Shown one piece after another: positions 1 through 7,910 of a DNA stretch of 15,511 nucleotides. Where the stretch lies: contig JAGORP010000044.1 of NCBI GenBank assembly GCA_018062725.1, forward strand, positions 1-15,511, given 5' to 3'. The stretch comes from Flavobacterium sp. (GTDB lineage: Bacteria; Bacteroidota; Bacteroidia; Flavobacteriales; Flavobacteriaceae). The notes below the pieces were generated by a model. That model was not told where the DNA came from, did not search any database, and worked only from the letters and a program-made list of their open reading frames with translations. Numbering within the stretch: the stretch's first letter is position 1; every line of letters begins with the position of its first letter. The translations under genes were made by a program, and so were the position numbers.

Positions 1-793
1 GAGTAATGCTTGGGTACAACAAAACACAACTAGTTTTGGTTCAGGCGATGTTGAATTAGTTGAAATTGATTCTAGTAACAACAATATTATGTATGTTATT
101 AATGGTTCACAAATTTACAAGAGTATTGATAAGGGTATTAATTTTACATTGGCGTATACAGCTTCGTCGGCAGTAACTTCTTTGTGTGTGCATTCTACTT
201 TAAGTAATATCGTTTATATTACCACTTCGGGCACCTCTGGACAAGCTTTAAAATCAACCGATGGTGGAACTACTTTTGCGAATATAGCTTCTGGTTTGCC
301 ATCAATAGGTAAATTTTGCATTAAACATCAAGCTTTAAATACTAATAATCCGTTATATGTAGGAACCAATTTAGGAGTATATTATATAGACGATTCAATG
401 ACGACTTGGCAAGCTTTTGAAACAAATTTGCCTAATGTTAAAGTTACCGATTTAGAGATCAATTATGTAGATAATAATATTACGGCTGCTACTTTTGGTC
501 GTGGTGTATGGCAATCTCCTTTACCAGCTGTATTAGGTACTACCGAGTTTATGCTAGAAAACATTTCAATTTTCCCTAATCCATTTAATGATTTGATTAA
601 TATTAGATTAGGAAATGTAATTCCAGAGAAAATTGAAATTACAGATATTACAGGTAAAAAAATATTTGTGAAAACGGATTTCATGTCTGCTTCTGAAACA
701 ACTATCGATTTAACAAATTACTCCAATGGAATTTATTTGGTTAAAATAATCGCCGATGGGAAGTATAGTACTAAAAAAATCATTAAAAATTAA
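1..793 (+). CDS. T9SS-sorted secreted beta-propeller protein, C-terminal part
   Basis: The 5' end is outside the window: the frame is open from base 2, so the ATG at 89 is internal. About 263 residues are visible. Two Asp-box (BNR/sialidase-type) motifs, SIDKGINF and STDGGTTF, lie at visible residues about 41-48 and 85-92. They are followed by ATFGRGVWQSPL, a segment commonly found where such a propeller ends. The last roughly 75 residues match the type A sorting domain of the type IX secretion system: ISIFPNPFND, then DITGKKI, then NGIYLVKI and a basic KKIIKN end. From family knowledge, that domain sends the protein through the T9SS to the cell surface or medium, where it is cleaved off. The enzymatic or binding role lies in the missing N-terminal part and cannot be judged. 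No strong terminator follows, only an A/T-only hairpin. Confidence 0.85.
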   Translation, partial: SNAWVQQNTTSFGSGDVELVEIDSSNNNIMYVINGSQIYKSIDKGINFTLAYTASSAVTSLCVHSTLSNIVYITTSGTSGQALKSTDGGTTFANIASGLPSIGKFCIKHQALNTNNPLYVGTNLGVYYIDDSMTTWQAFETNLPNVKVTDLEINYVDNNITAATFGRGVWQSPLPAVLGTTEFMLENISIFPNPFNDLINIRLGNVIPEKIEITDITGKKIFVKTDFMSASETTIDLTNYSNGIYLVKIIADGKYSTKKIIKN

Positions 794-844
794 TTGATGA
801 ATTAAATTAGTGTTTTTATCTCTTTATAGATTTAAATAAAATTG

Positions 845-852
845 TATTTTTG
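845..852 (+). promoter_or_regulatory. -7 promoter box of nusB
   Basis: TATTTTTG is an exact match to the Bacteroidota -7 consensus TAnnTTTG, about 50 bases before the nusB start. No clear TTG -33 element is seen at the usual spacing. Transcription would begin near 857-860, at the foot of the hairpin listed next. Confidence 0.55.
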
Positions 853-855
853 CGG

Positions 856-876
856 AGCGAAAGAGATTCTTTCGCT
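856..876 (+). promoter_or_regulatory. Perfect hairpin at 5' end of nusB leader
   Basis: Arms AGCGAAAGA (856-864) and TCTTTCGCT (868-876) are perfectly complementary around a 3-nt GAT loop. The hairpin sits just downstream of the -7 box and 27 bases before the GTG start. It could stabilise the message or regulate nusB. It could also be a weak terminator for the upstream gene, but the run after it (tcctta) is not a U-tract. The structure is seen in the sequence; the role is inferred. Confidence 0.5.
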
Positions 877-903
877 TCCTTAATTTTAAAAGTTCTTACA
901 CAG

Positions 904-1848
904 GTGTTAAATAGAAGACATATTCGACTAAAAGTGATGCAAACCCTATATGCTATGCATCAAAATCATTCTGATAATATTGAAAAAGAAGAAAAGTTCC
1001 TATTTCAAAGTATCGAAAATGTTCAAGATTTGTATCTAATTATGGTTTCTACATTAGTAGAAATTAGAAAAAAAGAGTTAGAATTCATTGAAATTTCAAG
1101 AAACAAACATTTAGCAACCAAAGCTGAGAAAAATCCAAACTTAAAATTCATAAACAATAAAGTACTTCAATTATTAGAGGATAATAATTCGCTGTCTATT
1201 GCTTTAGAAAAAAGAAAAATTACCAATTGGAAAGTAAATGACGAGTACATCACCATTCTTTTAAATGAAATTAAAGAAAGTAATCTGTATGACACTTACA
1301 TGAGTAAGTCCGATACAACTTTCGAAGAAGATAAAGAATTGGTTGTTGCCATTTTTACAGATCTAATTGCACCAAACGTTAAATTGTATGAATACCTTGA
1401 AGATCACAAATTAACTTGGATTGATGATGTGCCATTAGTAAATACCTTAATTAACAAGCAATTAAAGTCAATTCAAAATACCGAAAATGGTAATTTTGTA
1501 GTGCCAAAATTATACAACGATGAAGAAGACAAAGACTACGCTTCTCAGCTTTTTAGAAAAACAATTTTAAACGAAGCCGCTTTAGGAAAAGAATATGCAG
1601 ATAAAACACCCAACTGGGAATCTGATCGTATTGCAGAAATTGATTCTATCATCTTAAAAATGGCCATTTGTGAATTGTTGAAATTTCCTTCTATTCCTGT
1701 TAAAGTAACAATTAACGAATATTTAGAATTAGCTAAAGAATATTCTACTCCAAAAAGTTCTATATTTATCAACGGAATTTTAGATAATTTAGTAAAAGAT
1801 TTTACCGCCAACGGAAAACTTAAAAAAACGGGTCGCGGATTAATGTAA
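904..1848 (+). CDS. nusB: Transcription antitermination protein NusB, long Bacteroidota form
   Basis: NusB binds boxA RNA together with S10 (NusE) in rRNA antitermination complexes. I chose the GTG at 904, giving 314 aa that begin M(V)LNRRHIRLKVMQTLYAM, the usual start of flavobacterial NusB. The frame stays open to a TTG at 850, but that codon lies inside the promoter box. The C-terminal half carries the recognisable NusB fold: W-x-x-DRIAEIDSIILKMAICELL, then VTINEYLELAKEYS and FINGILDNLV, about residues 230-300. The protein is more than twice the length of the E. coli protein (139 aa); the extra N-terminal helical region is normal in this phylum. It is the first gene of a set with the DUF1573 lipoprotein (10-nt gap) and yajC, an order familiar in Flavobacteriia. 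Confidence 0.93.
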   Translation: MLNRRHIRLKVMQTLYAMHQNHSDNIEKEEKFLFQSIENVQDLYLIMVSTLVEIRKKELEFIEISRNKHLATKAEKNPNLKFINNKVLQLLEDNNSLSIALEKRKITNWKVNDEYITILLNEIKESNLYDTYMSKSDTTFEEDKELVVAIFTDLIAPNVKLYEYLEDHKLTWIDDVPLVNTLINKQLKSIQNTENGNFVVPKLYNDEEDKDYASQLFRKTILNEAALGKEYADKTPNWESDRIAEIDSIILKMAICELLKFPSIPVKVTINEYLELAKEYSTPKSSIFINGILDNLVKDFTANGKLKKTGRGLM

Positions 1849-1858
1849 TTTTTGTTTT

Positions 1859-2401
1859 ATGATTAAAAATAGTATGAAAATGATTGCTCTTGTAGCAATT
1901 TTTGCAGCCACTTCTTGTAAAAATAAAAACGAGTTTCCTGAACAACAAATTGATGTGGCAACCAATAAAGTGATGCCTCCAGGTCTATTGTCTATGCAAG
2001 ATGATTCGATGAAGAAAAAACTTAAACCTGAAGATTATCCTGTTATAGAATTTGATGCCAAAGAATTTGATTTTGGAACCATCAAACAAGGAGATAAAGT
2101 TGAGCACATCTTCAAATTTAAAAATACCGGAAAAAATGATTTAACTGTTATAGAAGTGAGACCTTCTTGCGGTTGTACTGCTCCGGAATGGACTAGAACT
2201 CCTGTGAAAAAAGGGGAGACAGGTGAAATAAAAATTGTATTCAATTCGGCAGGAAAATTTGGAAAACAAACCAAAACGGTTAGTTTGCTTGCGAACACAT
2301 TGGAAGGAAATGAAGTATTGACTTTTAAAGCCAATATTGTTGATGCCAATGGAAAAACGGTAGAGTTACCTTCAAATACTAATATTAAAAACAAACACTA
2401 A
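1859..2401 (+). CDS. DUF1573 domain lipoprotein
   Basis: This is a 180-aa protein of unknown molecular function. The first 19 residues form a lipoprotein signal (short basic start, hydrophobic IALVAIFAA, lipobox ATS|C with Cys20), so it should be lipid-anchored in the envelope. The rest is a DUF1573 domain: FDFGTIKQGDKVEHIFKFKNTG, the hallmark PSCGCTAPEW around residues 101-110, then GEIKIVFNSAGKFGKQ and TVSLLANT. DUF1573 is predicted to have an immunoglobulin-like beta-sandwich fold of the ASPM/SPD-2/Hydin type. It is translated from the first ATG after nusB and ends 1 nt before yajC, so the three genes are probably co-transcribed. An alternative start at Met6 would leave a very short n-region. 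Confidence 0.88.
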   Translation: MIKNSMKMIALVAIFAATSCKNKNEFPEQQIDVATNKVMPPGLLSMQDDSMKKKLKPEDYPVIEFDAKEFDFGTIKQGDKVEHIFKFKNTGKNDLTVIEVRPSCGCTAPEWTRTPVKKGETGEIKIVFNSAGKFGKQTKTVSLLANTLEGNEVLTFKANIVDANGKTVELPSNTNIKNKH

Positions 2402-2402
2402 A

Positions 2403-2675
2403 ATGGAAAATACAACTCTAATTATACAATTAGCCTTAATGTTTGTGGTGATCTATTTTTTTATGATTAGACCACAACAAACTAAAATTAAAAAAGAAAA
2501 AGCCTTCGAATCCTCTCTTAAAGTTGGAGATAAAATTGTGACTAAAAGCGGGATGCACGGTAAAATTGCCGAATTGGCCGATACAACCGTTATCATAGAG
2601 ACAATGTCGGGTAAAATTAAAATGGAGCGTTCTGCGATTTCTGTAGAATTATCGGCGGCAGTAAATAAAAAGTAG
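2403..2675 (+). CDS. yajC: Preprotein translocase accessory subunit YajC
   Basis: This 90-aa inner-membrane protein is associated with SecDF and the SecYEG translocon. One N-terminal transmembrane helix (about residues 5-22, LIIQLALMFVVIYFFMI) is followed directly by RPQQTKIKKEKAF, the classic YajC cytoplasmic start. Next comes the small domain LKVGDKIVTKSGMHGKIAELADTTVIIE. Length and motif order fit the family fully. It is the last gene of the nusB set and is followed by a strong palindromic terminator. In many relatives I would expect a YbbR-like gene and coaE next, which are absent here. Confidence 0.95.
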   Translation: MENTTLIIQLALMFVVIYFFMIRPQQTKIKKEKAFESSLKVGDKIVTKSGMHGKIAELADTTVIIETMSGKIKMERSAISVELSAAVNKK

Positions 2676-2691
2676 TTTTCACTTTTTCAAT

Positions 2692-2733
2692 ATAAAAAAG
2701 AAAGCCTTTCAATTGAAAGGCTTTCTTTTTTAT
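2692..2733. terminator. Bidirectional intrinsic terminator, perfect 42-bp palindrome
   Basis: Every base of 2692-2733 pairs with its mirror around the centre at 2712/2713. The core arms are GAAAGCCTTTC and GAAAGGCTTTC, flanked by an A-run on the left and a T-run on the right, so each strand gets a stem plus U-tract. It lies between the convergent yajC and YdeI-like genes. The TAA stop of the latter (2730-2732) lies within the palindrome. Confidence 0.93.
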
Positions 2734-3350
2734 CGGTATTTGTCATTTAAACCAATTCCATTTTGTATCATTGGTTTTATCTTGTTCAAACTGGAAAGTT
2801 TTGTTTTATCTTGTTTGGCCGTATCAATATATTCTACAAATTCCTTTTTCTTAGTTAAATTGAACTTTTCGAAAGAATCATTAAGTTTTTCGGCGGCTAA
2901 GAAATTTTGAAAATACGCAGACATACTTAATGGTGTTTTTTCAGGTTTGTGAACCTTTCCTTCTTTTTCAATAGTAATGGCTTCTAAAAGGTAAGCTAAT
3001 ACTTTTTTTTCTTCAATTTCTTCGAAAGCATTAAATCGCCATTGAAGCAGTGCTTTTGTCACTCCTTCGTTGCCACTTACTAATACTTTATATGGATCTT
3101 TTAGAAATACACCATTAAAAAACCACAAGCCAACATAGGATTTAAAACCACCAAGTCCCACAACATTTTTTCCGTTATAGATATAGACAATACCACCCCA
3201 TTTGGTCATTTCAACCAAGGCTGTTTTGGAAAGTATAGATTGCAGAAAATCTATTTCTTTTTCCCACAATTCGTTGCTGTGCCAGGTTTTTTTGGGCTGT
3301 TCCACTTCTTCTGAATGTATTCCAAAGTCGATTTTATTTCTGTTTCGCAA
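2730..3350 (-). CDS. YdeI/OmdA-like protein (DUF1801 plus OmdA domains)
   Basis: A protein of up to 206 aa. The first part matches the DUF1801 (YdhG-like, frataxin-like fold) domain: ETKWG-type segment [23 protein letters not shown], then [12 protein letters not shown] and RFNAFEEI. The end, [18 protein letters not shown] followed by [15 protein letters not shown], matches the bacteriocin-protection YdeI/OmdA-type C-terminus. The molecular role of this family is not settled. The start is uncertain. The frame is closed by a TAG just upstream of a TTG at 3350, which would overlap pepT by 17 nt. A GTG at 3305 gives a start distance closer to relatives. The first ATG is inside the domain and is rejected. 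It probably depends on read-through from pepT. Confidence 0.82.
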   Translation of the reverse strand: MRNRNKIDFGIHSEEVEQPKKTWHSNELWEKEIDFLQSILSKTALVEMTKWGGIVYIYNGKNVVGLGGFKSYVGLWFFNGVFLKDPYKVLVSGNEGVTKALLQWRFNAFEEIEEKKVLAYLLEAITIEKEGKVHKPEKTPLSMSAYFQNFLAAEKLNDSFEKFNLTKKKEFVEYIDTAKQDKTKLSSLNKIKPMIQNGIGLNDKYR

Positions 3351-4575
3351 CTAATTGCGCAATTTCCACAATAACATCAATGGCACTTTGCATGCTTTCT
3401 ACCGGAACGTATTCATATTTTCCGTGAAAATTATGGCCGCCTGCGAAAATATTTGGACAAGGCAGTCCCATATACGACAAACGAGAACCATCGGTACCAC
3501 CACGTATCGGTTTTACAATTGGGGTGATGCCTAAGTTTTTCATAGCTTGTTCGGCAATGTCAACAATATGCATAACTGGTTCTACTTTTTCACGCATATT
3601 ATAGTATTGGTCTTTAATTTCTACTTCTACGATATTGGCTCCAAATTGTTTGGCATATTTAGTATTCAAATCGTCAGTCATTTTTTGAATGTGGACTTTT
3701 CTAGCTTCAAATTTGCTTCTATCGTGGTCACGAATAATTAATTGTACATTCGCGTCTTCAATACTACCATCCAAGTGAACTACGTGGTAAAATCCTTCGT
3801 AATCTTGAGTTTCTTCAGGTGTTTCGCCTGTAGGTAGTGCGGTAATGAATTTAGCCGCTAAGGTCATCGCATTTATCATTTTTCCTTTGGCATAGCCAGG
3901 ATGCACACTTTTGCCTTTAAATTTTAATTTGACACCAGCCGCATTGAAATTTTCATATTCTAATTCGCCAATTTGACTACCATCCATCGTGTAAGCCCAA
4001 TCGCAACCAAACTTCTCCACGTCAAAGAAATCAGCACCACGACCAATCTCTTCATCAGGGGTAAAACCTACTTTAATTGTTCCGTGTTTGATATTCGGAT
4101 TTTGGATTAAATATTCCATTGCCGTCACAATTTCGGTAATACCGGCTTTGTCATCGGCACCTAAAAGGGTCGTACCATCGGTTGTAATTAACGTTTGGCC
4201 TTTGTATAACAATAAATCTTCAAAGTAAGAAGGAGATAAAATTATGTTTTGTTCGGCATTTAAGACGATATCACCACCGTCATAATTTGTAACGATTTGT
4301 GGTTTCACGTTAGCACCGGTAAAATCGGGTGTAGTATCAAAGTGAGAAACAAAACCAATAGTGGGTACTTTTTCTTCAATATTACTTGGCAAAGTAGCTT
4401 GAATATAAGCTTTGTCATCAATGGTAACGTCTTGCAAACCGATTGCTTTTAATTCGGTTACTAATTGATTGGCCAAATCCCATTGTTTAGCAGAACTTGG
4501 AGTTGTAGTTGAATTCGGATCTGCCTCAGTGTCGACAGTTACATAGCTTATAAAGCGATCAATAATGTGTTGCAT
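3334..4575 (-). CDS. pepT: Peptidase T (tripeptide aminopeptidase, M20 family)
   Basis: A 413-aa cytoplasmic dizinc aminopeptidase that removes the N-terminal residue of tripeptides; E. coli PepT has 408 aa. The motifs are complete: [11 protein letters not shown] gives metal ligand His78 and Asp80. LLGADDKAG gives the bridging Asp141. [12 protein letters not shown] gives the catalytic Glu175 and Glu176. AYTMDG gives Asp198. GGTDGSRLS and [10 protein letters not shown] give the final His (about 384). The start is the ATG at 4575 ([16 protein letters not shown]), which aligns with the family. A TTG seven codons upstream adds nothing conserved. A TATATTTG promoter box lies just ahead, so it can be transcribed separately from the dioxygenase gene behind it. 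Confidence 0.96.
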   Translation of the reverse strand: MQHIIDRFISYVTVDTEADPNSTTTPSSAKQWDLANQLVTELKAIGLQDVTIDDKAYIQATLPSNIEEKVPTIGFVSHFDTTPDFTGANVKPQIVTNYDGGDIVLNAEQNIILSPSYFEDLLLYKGQTLITTDGTTLLGADDKAGITEIVTAMEYLIQNPNIKHGTIKVGFTPDEEIGRGADFFDVEKFGCDWAYTMDGSQIGELEYENFNAAGVKLKFKGKSVHPGYAKGKMINAMTLAAKFITALPTGETPEETQDYEGFYHVVHLDGSIEDANVQLIIRDHDRSKFEARKVHIQKMTDDLNTKYAKQFGANIVEVEIKDQYYNMREKVEPVMHIVDIAEQAMKNLGITPIVKPIRGGTDGSRLSYMGLPCPNIFAGGHNFHGKYEYVPVESMQSAIDVIVEIAQLVAKQK

Positions 4576-4593
4576 TTTGTATTTTTTAAAGCA

Positions 4594-4601
4594 CAAATAT
4601 A
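4594..4601 (-). promoter_or_regulatory. -7 promoter box of pepT
   Basis: On the minus strand this reads TATATTTG, an exact TAnnTTTG match 18 bases before the pepT ATG. A TTG on the same strand (4628-4626) could be the -33 element, but the 24-nt spacer is slightly long. Confidence 0.55.
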
Positions 4602-4620
4602 GTTTAAAAATAATGTTTAT

Positions 4621-5448
4621 TTAGCCAATTTTGACACTTGTCATGCTCAAAGAACCAGCCAATAAATGATTGTTGAATAACGAAATGGATTCGGATGGTT
4701 GTTGTAATCCCAAGCTATAAATTAAAGGTAAAAAATGATCGGGTGTTGGTATGGCTAGTTGAATCGCTTTACTTTGTTTTTCGTAGTCAAGTAGTGGTTT
4801 GTAATTGGACTCTAATAAACATTTGTTAATGGTTTCGTAAGCTTCAATAGCCCAATCGTAACCGTAATCGACTTTATTGATATTCGCAAAATCGACCATT
4901 CGTAAATTGTGAACAATATTGCCACTTCCAACAATTAAAATACCTCTATTTCGGAGTGATTGAAGTTTTTTTGCTAATTCAAAATGATACTCGGCCGATT
5001 TGGTATAATCAATACTCAATTGAATTACGGGAATATCGGCATTGGGATATAAATGTTTTAAAACACTCCACGCTCCGTGATCTAAACCCCATTGATGATC
5101 TAAATCGACCGAAACTGGTTGAAGTAATGCTTTAGTCGTTTCTGCCAGTTCTGGGCTACCAATGGCATTGTATTGTACTTCGAAGAGTGCTTGAGGAAAA
5201 CCACCAAAGTCATGAATTGTTGGCGGAAATTTCATTGCTGTTACTTTTGTCCCTTTTGTATACCAATGGGCAGAAACACATAAAATAGCATTGGGTTTCG
5301 AAATCGTTTTGGCAACATTCCTAAAGCCTGCCACAAATTGGTTTTCTTCAATGGCATTCATCGGACTTCCATGTCCTAAAAACAAAACGGGTATGGTTTC
5401 AGTCAAAGGAAATTGATGTACAAGTTGGGTGATATCATTTAATGTCAT
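4621..5448 (-). CDS. ygiD: LigB-family extradiol ring-cleaving dioxygenase (4,5-DOPA dioxygenase-like)
   Basis: A 275-aa protein matching the YgiD/DODA group of class III extradiol dioxygenases, which cleave catechol-type rings using a metal. Probable metal ligands are His26 (FLGHGSPMNAIE), His61 (VSAHWYT), His180 (GSGNIVHNLR) and His238 (PTPDHFLPL). GLDHGAWSVLKHLYP around residue 122 supplies the family's conserved His/Asp pair. The domain fills the whole protein and the ATG start is natural. Relatives are active on L-DOPA in vitro, but the true substrate in free-living bacteria is not established. The gene is divergent from the exporter cassette and 45 nt upstream of pepT; I infer no functional link to either. 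Confidence 0.9.
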   Translation of the reverse strand: MTLNDITQLVHQFPLTETIPVLFLGHGSPMNAIEENQFVAGFRNVAKTISKPNAILCVSAHWYTKGTKVTAMKFPPTIHDFGGFPQALFEVQYNAIGSPELAETTKALLQPVSVDLDHQWGLDHGAWSVLKHLYPNADIPVIQLSIDYTKSAEYHFELAKKLQSLRNRGILIVGSGNIVHNLRMVDFANINKVDYGYDWAIEAYETINKCLLESNYKPLLDYEKQSKAIQLAIPTPDHFLPLIYSLGLQQPSESISLFNNHLLAGSLSMTSVKIG

Positions 5449-5465
5449 AGCATTTTTTTAAATAT

Positions 5466-5473
5466 TAAAGTTA
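5466..5473 (-). promoter_or_regulatory. Possible -7 box of the dioxygenase gene
   Basis: On the minus strand this reads TAACTTTA, 7 of 8 matches to TAnnTTTG, 17 bases before the ATG. A TTG at 5492-5490 lies 16 nt upstream. The match is weak in A/T-rich DNA. Confidence 0.3.
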
Positions 5474-5538
5474 CGCATTTCTTCGATTCCAATAAAGAAT
5501 AAACTGACAAAAGGCATATTTATAAATAACATATTCCG

Positions 5539-5546
5539 TAAATTTA
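5539..5546 (+). promoter_or_regulatory. Possible -7 box of the exporter cassette
   Basis: TAAATTTA matches TAnnTTTG at 7 of 8 positions and lies 13 bases before the first possible ATG (25 before the preferred one). No -33 TTG is visible. This is the best candidate in the 111-bp divergent intergenic region. Confidence 0.3.
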
Positions 5547-5571
5547 TAGAATCAATGAAATGTATTTTAAA

Positions 5572-6654
5572 ATGAAAAAAATACTACTAGCGGGTTTTTA
5601 CGTTTTAGCCTCTTGTTCTACTAATAAAACGGAAGAAATGCAACCGAAAGTTGGCACTGTAACCGAAAGTGTATATGCTTCTGGCGTCATCAAAGCCGAA
5701 AATCAATATACGGTGTATTCGAGTGTAAATGGATTTTTGCAAAAAACATACGTTAGTGTAGGACAGGAGATTAGTAAAGGACAATCTTTATTTCAAATTG
5801 AAAGTGAAAAAGCACAATTAAATACCGATAATGCAAAACTAGCTTACGAATTGAGTAATAATAATAGCCTACTCATTAAAGATAGAATTGCTGAAATGGA
5901 ACTCAAAGTACAAACGGCAAAAGACAAACTTGTTCTAGACCAATCCATTTACAAACGCAGCAAAAATATTAGTGAATATAATGCTATTTCGGAAGTTGAT
6001 TTAGAAAGAACGGAGTTGGCTTATAAAAATTCCAAAACAAATTATGCTTCTGCATTAAAACAATTGTCTCAACTTAAAATTCAATTGCAAAGTGAGCAAA
6101 GCCGAAATTCTATTAATTTAAAAATTAGTCAAAAATCGCAAAGTGACTTTACCGTAAAAAGCGCTTTTTCAGGAGAATTATTTGATGTTTTAGTCAAAGA
6201 AGGAACATTAATTTCGACTCAAACACCCTTGGCTATAATTGGTAAGAAAAACGCTTATTTGCTAGAATTGGATGTTGATGAAAATGACATGGTTCGTGTA
6301 CAAACAGGTCAAAAAATCCTTGTTACCATGGATAGTTACAAAGGGGAGGTTTTTGAAGCTTCTGTTGTAAAAATTTATCCCATCATGGATGCTCGTTCAA
6401 GAACATTCAAAATTGAAGCAAGCTTTTTAAATCCACCTCAAAAATTATATCCCAATCTTACCGCAGAGGCCAATATTATTATTCAAACTCGTAAAAACGT
6501 AATTACCATTCCTCGTAATTATTTAGTGGGTGATGAATATGTCTTGGTTAACCAAGATGAAAAGCGGAAAATAAAAGTTGGATTGCAGGATTATCAAAAT
6601 ATAGAAGTTCTTCATGGACTTAAAACCAATGAAACCATTTATTTGCCCAAATAA
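5572..6654 (+). CDS. Membrane-fusion (periplasmic adaptor) lipoprotein of an ABC exporter
   Basis: A HlyD/MacA-like adaptor that should bridge the inner-membrane ABC pump to the outer membrane. I prefer the ATG at 5572 (360 aa, MKKILLAGFYVLASC); an ATG at 5560 adds MYFK. The lipobox LAS|C (Cys15) predicts lipid anchoring. Next come the first lipoyl-like half (VNGFLQKTYVSVGQEISKGQ, about 52-71) and a helical hairpin (about 80-180, rich in Lys, Gln and Leu). The second lipoyl half (SAFSGELFDVLVKEGTLIS) and beta-barrel/membrane-proximal domains (LDVDENDMVRVQTGQK; IYPIMDARSRTFKIEA) follow. The stop shares one base with the permease start, so the genes are translationally coupled. It is about 360 aa, usual for the family. 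Confidence 0.9.
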   Translation: MKKILLAGFYVLASCSTNKTEEMQPKVGTVTESVYASGVIKAENQYTVYSSVNGFLQKTYVSVGQEISKGQSLFQIESEKAQLNTDNAKLAYELSNNNSLLIKDRIAEMELKVQTAKDKLVLDQSIYKRSKNISEYNAISEVDLERTELAYKNSKTNYASALKQLSQLKIQLQSEQSRNSINLKISQKSQSDFTVKSAFSGELFDVLVKEGTLISTQTPLAIIGKKNAYLLELDVDENDMVRVQTGQKILVTMDSYKGEVFEASVVKIYPIMDARSRTFKIEASFLNPPQKLYPNLTAEANIIIQTRKNVITIPRNYLVGDEYVLVNQDEKRKIKVGLQDYQNIEVLHGLKTNETIYLPK

Positions 6655-7910
6655 TGAATTTTAAACTGCTATTTAGTATTGCTACCCATTTAATGCGCTC
6701 CCGGCTCAAACAAACTGTAGTGGCTGGAGCTGGCGTAACTTTCGGAATCGCAATGTTTATTACGTTAGTTAGTTTTATGTACGGAATGAATGATTTATTG
6801 GATGGATTGATCATAAACCGTACCCCGCACGTTCGTTTGTATAACGAAATAAAACCATCCGAGAATCAACCTATTAATCTCTCGAAAAAAGACAAAAAGG
6901 ACGTTAATTTTATCCATTCGATTAAACCAAAAGATAAGGGAAAATCAATTTACAATGCCAAATCAATTATTTATAGTTTAAAACAAGATTCTCGCGTAAT
7001 TGATGTAGCTCCAAAAATTAATACTCCAGTGTTTTTTAATTCAGGAACTATTGAAATTTCAGGGGTTGTAAATGGAATTGATGTATTAATTGAGCAAAAA
7101 CTTTTCTCCCTCAATGATTATATGGTTGATGGAAAAATTGAAGATTTACAACAAAACAACAGTATTATTATAGGAAAAGGATTGTCAGATAAAATGCTTT
7201 TGAAAAAAGGAGATATTATTAAAATCACCACACCCAAAGGCGGATTAGCTTCTATGAAAATTGTTGGAATCATCCAAATCGGAATTGCTGAAATCGACGA
7301 TATTACCAGTTATACATCGTTGGCAATGGCGCAAAAGATACTTGGAGTTCCTAAAAGTTATATTACAGATATACAGGTGAAATTGCACGATGTCATGTTG
7401 GCTCCCGCTTTATCCAAGGAATTTCGAGAAAAATACCAAACGGATGCTATAGATTACCAAACCACTAATTCGCAATTTGAGACAGGAACTAGTATTCGAA
7501 GTATTATTTCCTATGCCGTTGGTATTGTTTTGCTAATTGTTGCCGGTTTTGGCATTTACAACATTCTAAATATGATGATTTTTGAAAAAATGGACAGTAT
7601 TGCCATTTTAAAAGCGACTGGTTTTTCAGGGAATGATGTGAAATGGATTTTTATGGTTTTATCCATGGTTATTGGTGTTTGTGGTGGGGTTTTGGGATTG
7701 CTTTTCGGCTATTTTTTCTCAAATATTATCGATGTAATTCCTTTTAATACTTCGGCATTACCAACTATAAAAACATTTCCAATTAATTATAATCCGTTGT
7801 TTTATATCATAGGAATCACCTTTGCCTTGATCACTACTTTTATTGCGGGACTATTTCCAGCACTCAAAGCCAGTAAAGTTGATCCAGTAGAAATTATTAG
7901 AGGAAAATAA
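6654..7910 (+). CDS. ABC transporter permease, MacB/FtsX type
   Basis: A 418-aa inner-membrane permease with the four-helix MacB/LolCE topology. TM1 is at about residues 21-43 after a short cytoplasmic start. A large periplasmic domain (about 50-280) follows, with the MacB_PCD-like stretch IIIGKGLSDKMLLKKGD and VVGI-type strands. TM2 (about 283-308), TM3 (331-357) and TM4 (381-404) complete it. Between TM2 and TM3, EKMDSIAILKATGFS is the coupling segment that contacts the ATPase. The end, FPALKASKVDPVEIIRGK, is the signature tail of this class. In E. coli MacB the permease and ATPase are one chain; here they are separate, as in DevBCA or LolCDE. The substrate cannot be read from the sequence. 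The gene overlaps its neighbours by 1 nt on both sides. Confidence 0.92.
   Translation: MNFKLLFSIATHLMRSRLKQTVVAGAGVTFGIAMFITLVSFMYGMNDLLDGLIINRTPHVRLYNEIKPSENQPINLSKKDKKDVNFIHSIKPKDKGKSIYNAKSIIYSLKQDSRVIDVAPKINTPVFFNSGTIEISGVVNGIDVLIEQKLFSLNDYMVDGKIEDLQQNNSIIIGKGLSDKMLLKKGDIIKITTPKGGLASMKIVGIIQIGIAEIDDITSYTSLAMAQKILGVPKSYITDIQVKLHDVMLAPALSKEFREKYQTDAIDYQTTNSQFETGTSIRSIISYAVGIVLLIVAGFGIYNILNMMIFEKMDSIAILKATGFSGNDVKWIFMVLSMVIGVCGGVLGLLFGYFFSNIIDVIPFNTSALPTIKTFPINYNPLFYIIGITFALITTFIAGLFPALKASKVDPVEIIRGK

Noticed and set aside
788..805. Small hairpin after the T9SS gene as its terminator
   Set aside because: The stem is six A/T pairs only, with no clean U-tract, too weak to call a terminator.
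850..903. Upstream TTG start extending nusB by 18 residues
   Set aside because: The TTG is inside the -7 box, and the extension covers the hairpin and has no resemblance to the conserved NusB start, which begins at the GTG.
2035..2394. A 119-codon open frame antisense to the DUF1573 gene
   Set aside because: It lies entirely inside a well-supported gene, has no recognisable domain, and is an expected by-product of A/T-rich coding sequence read on the other strand.
5517..5528. 12-bp palindrome in the divergent intergenic region as an operator
   Set aside because: It consists only of A and T; such palindromes are common by chance in DNA of this composition.
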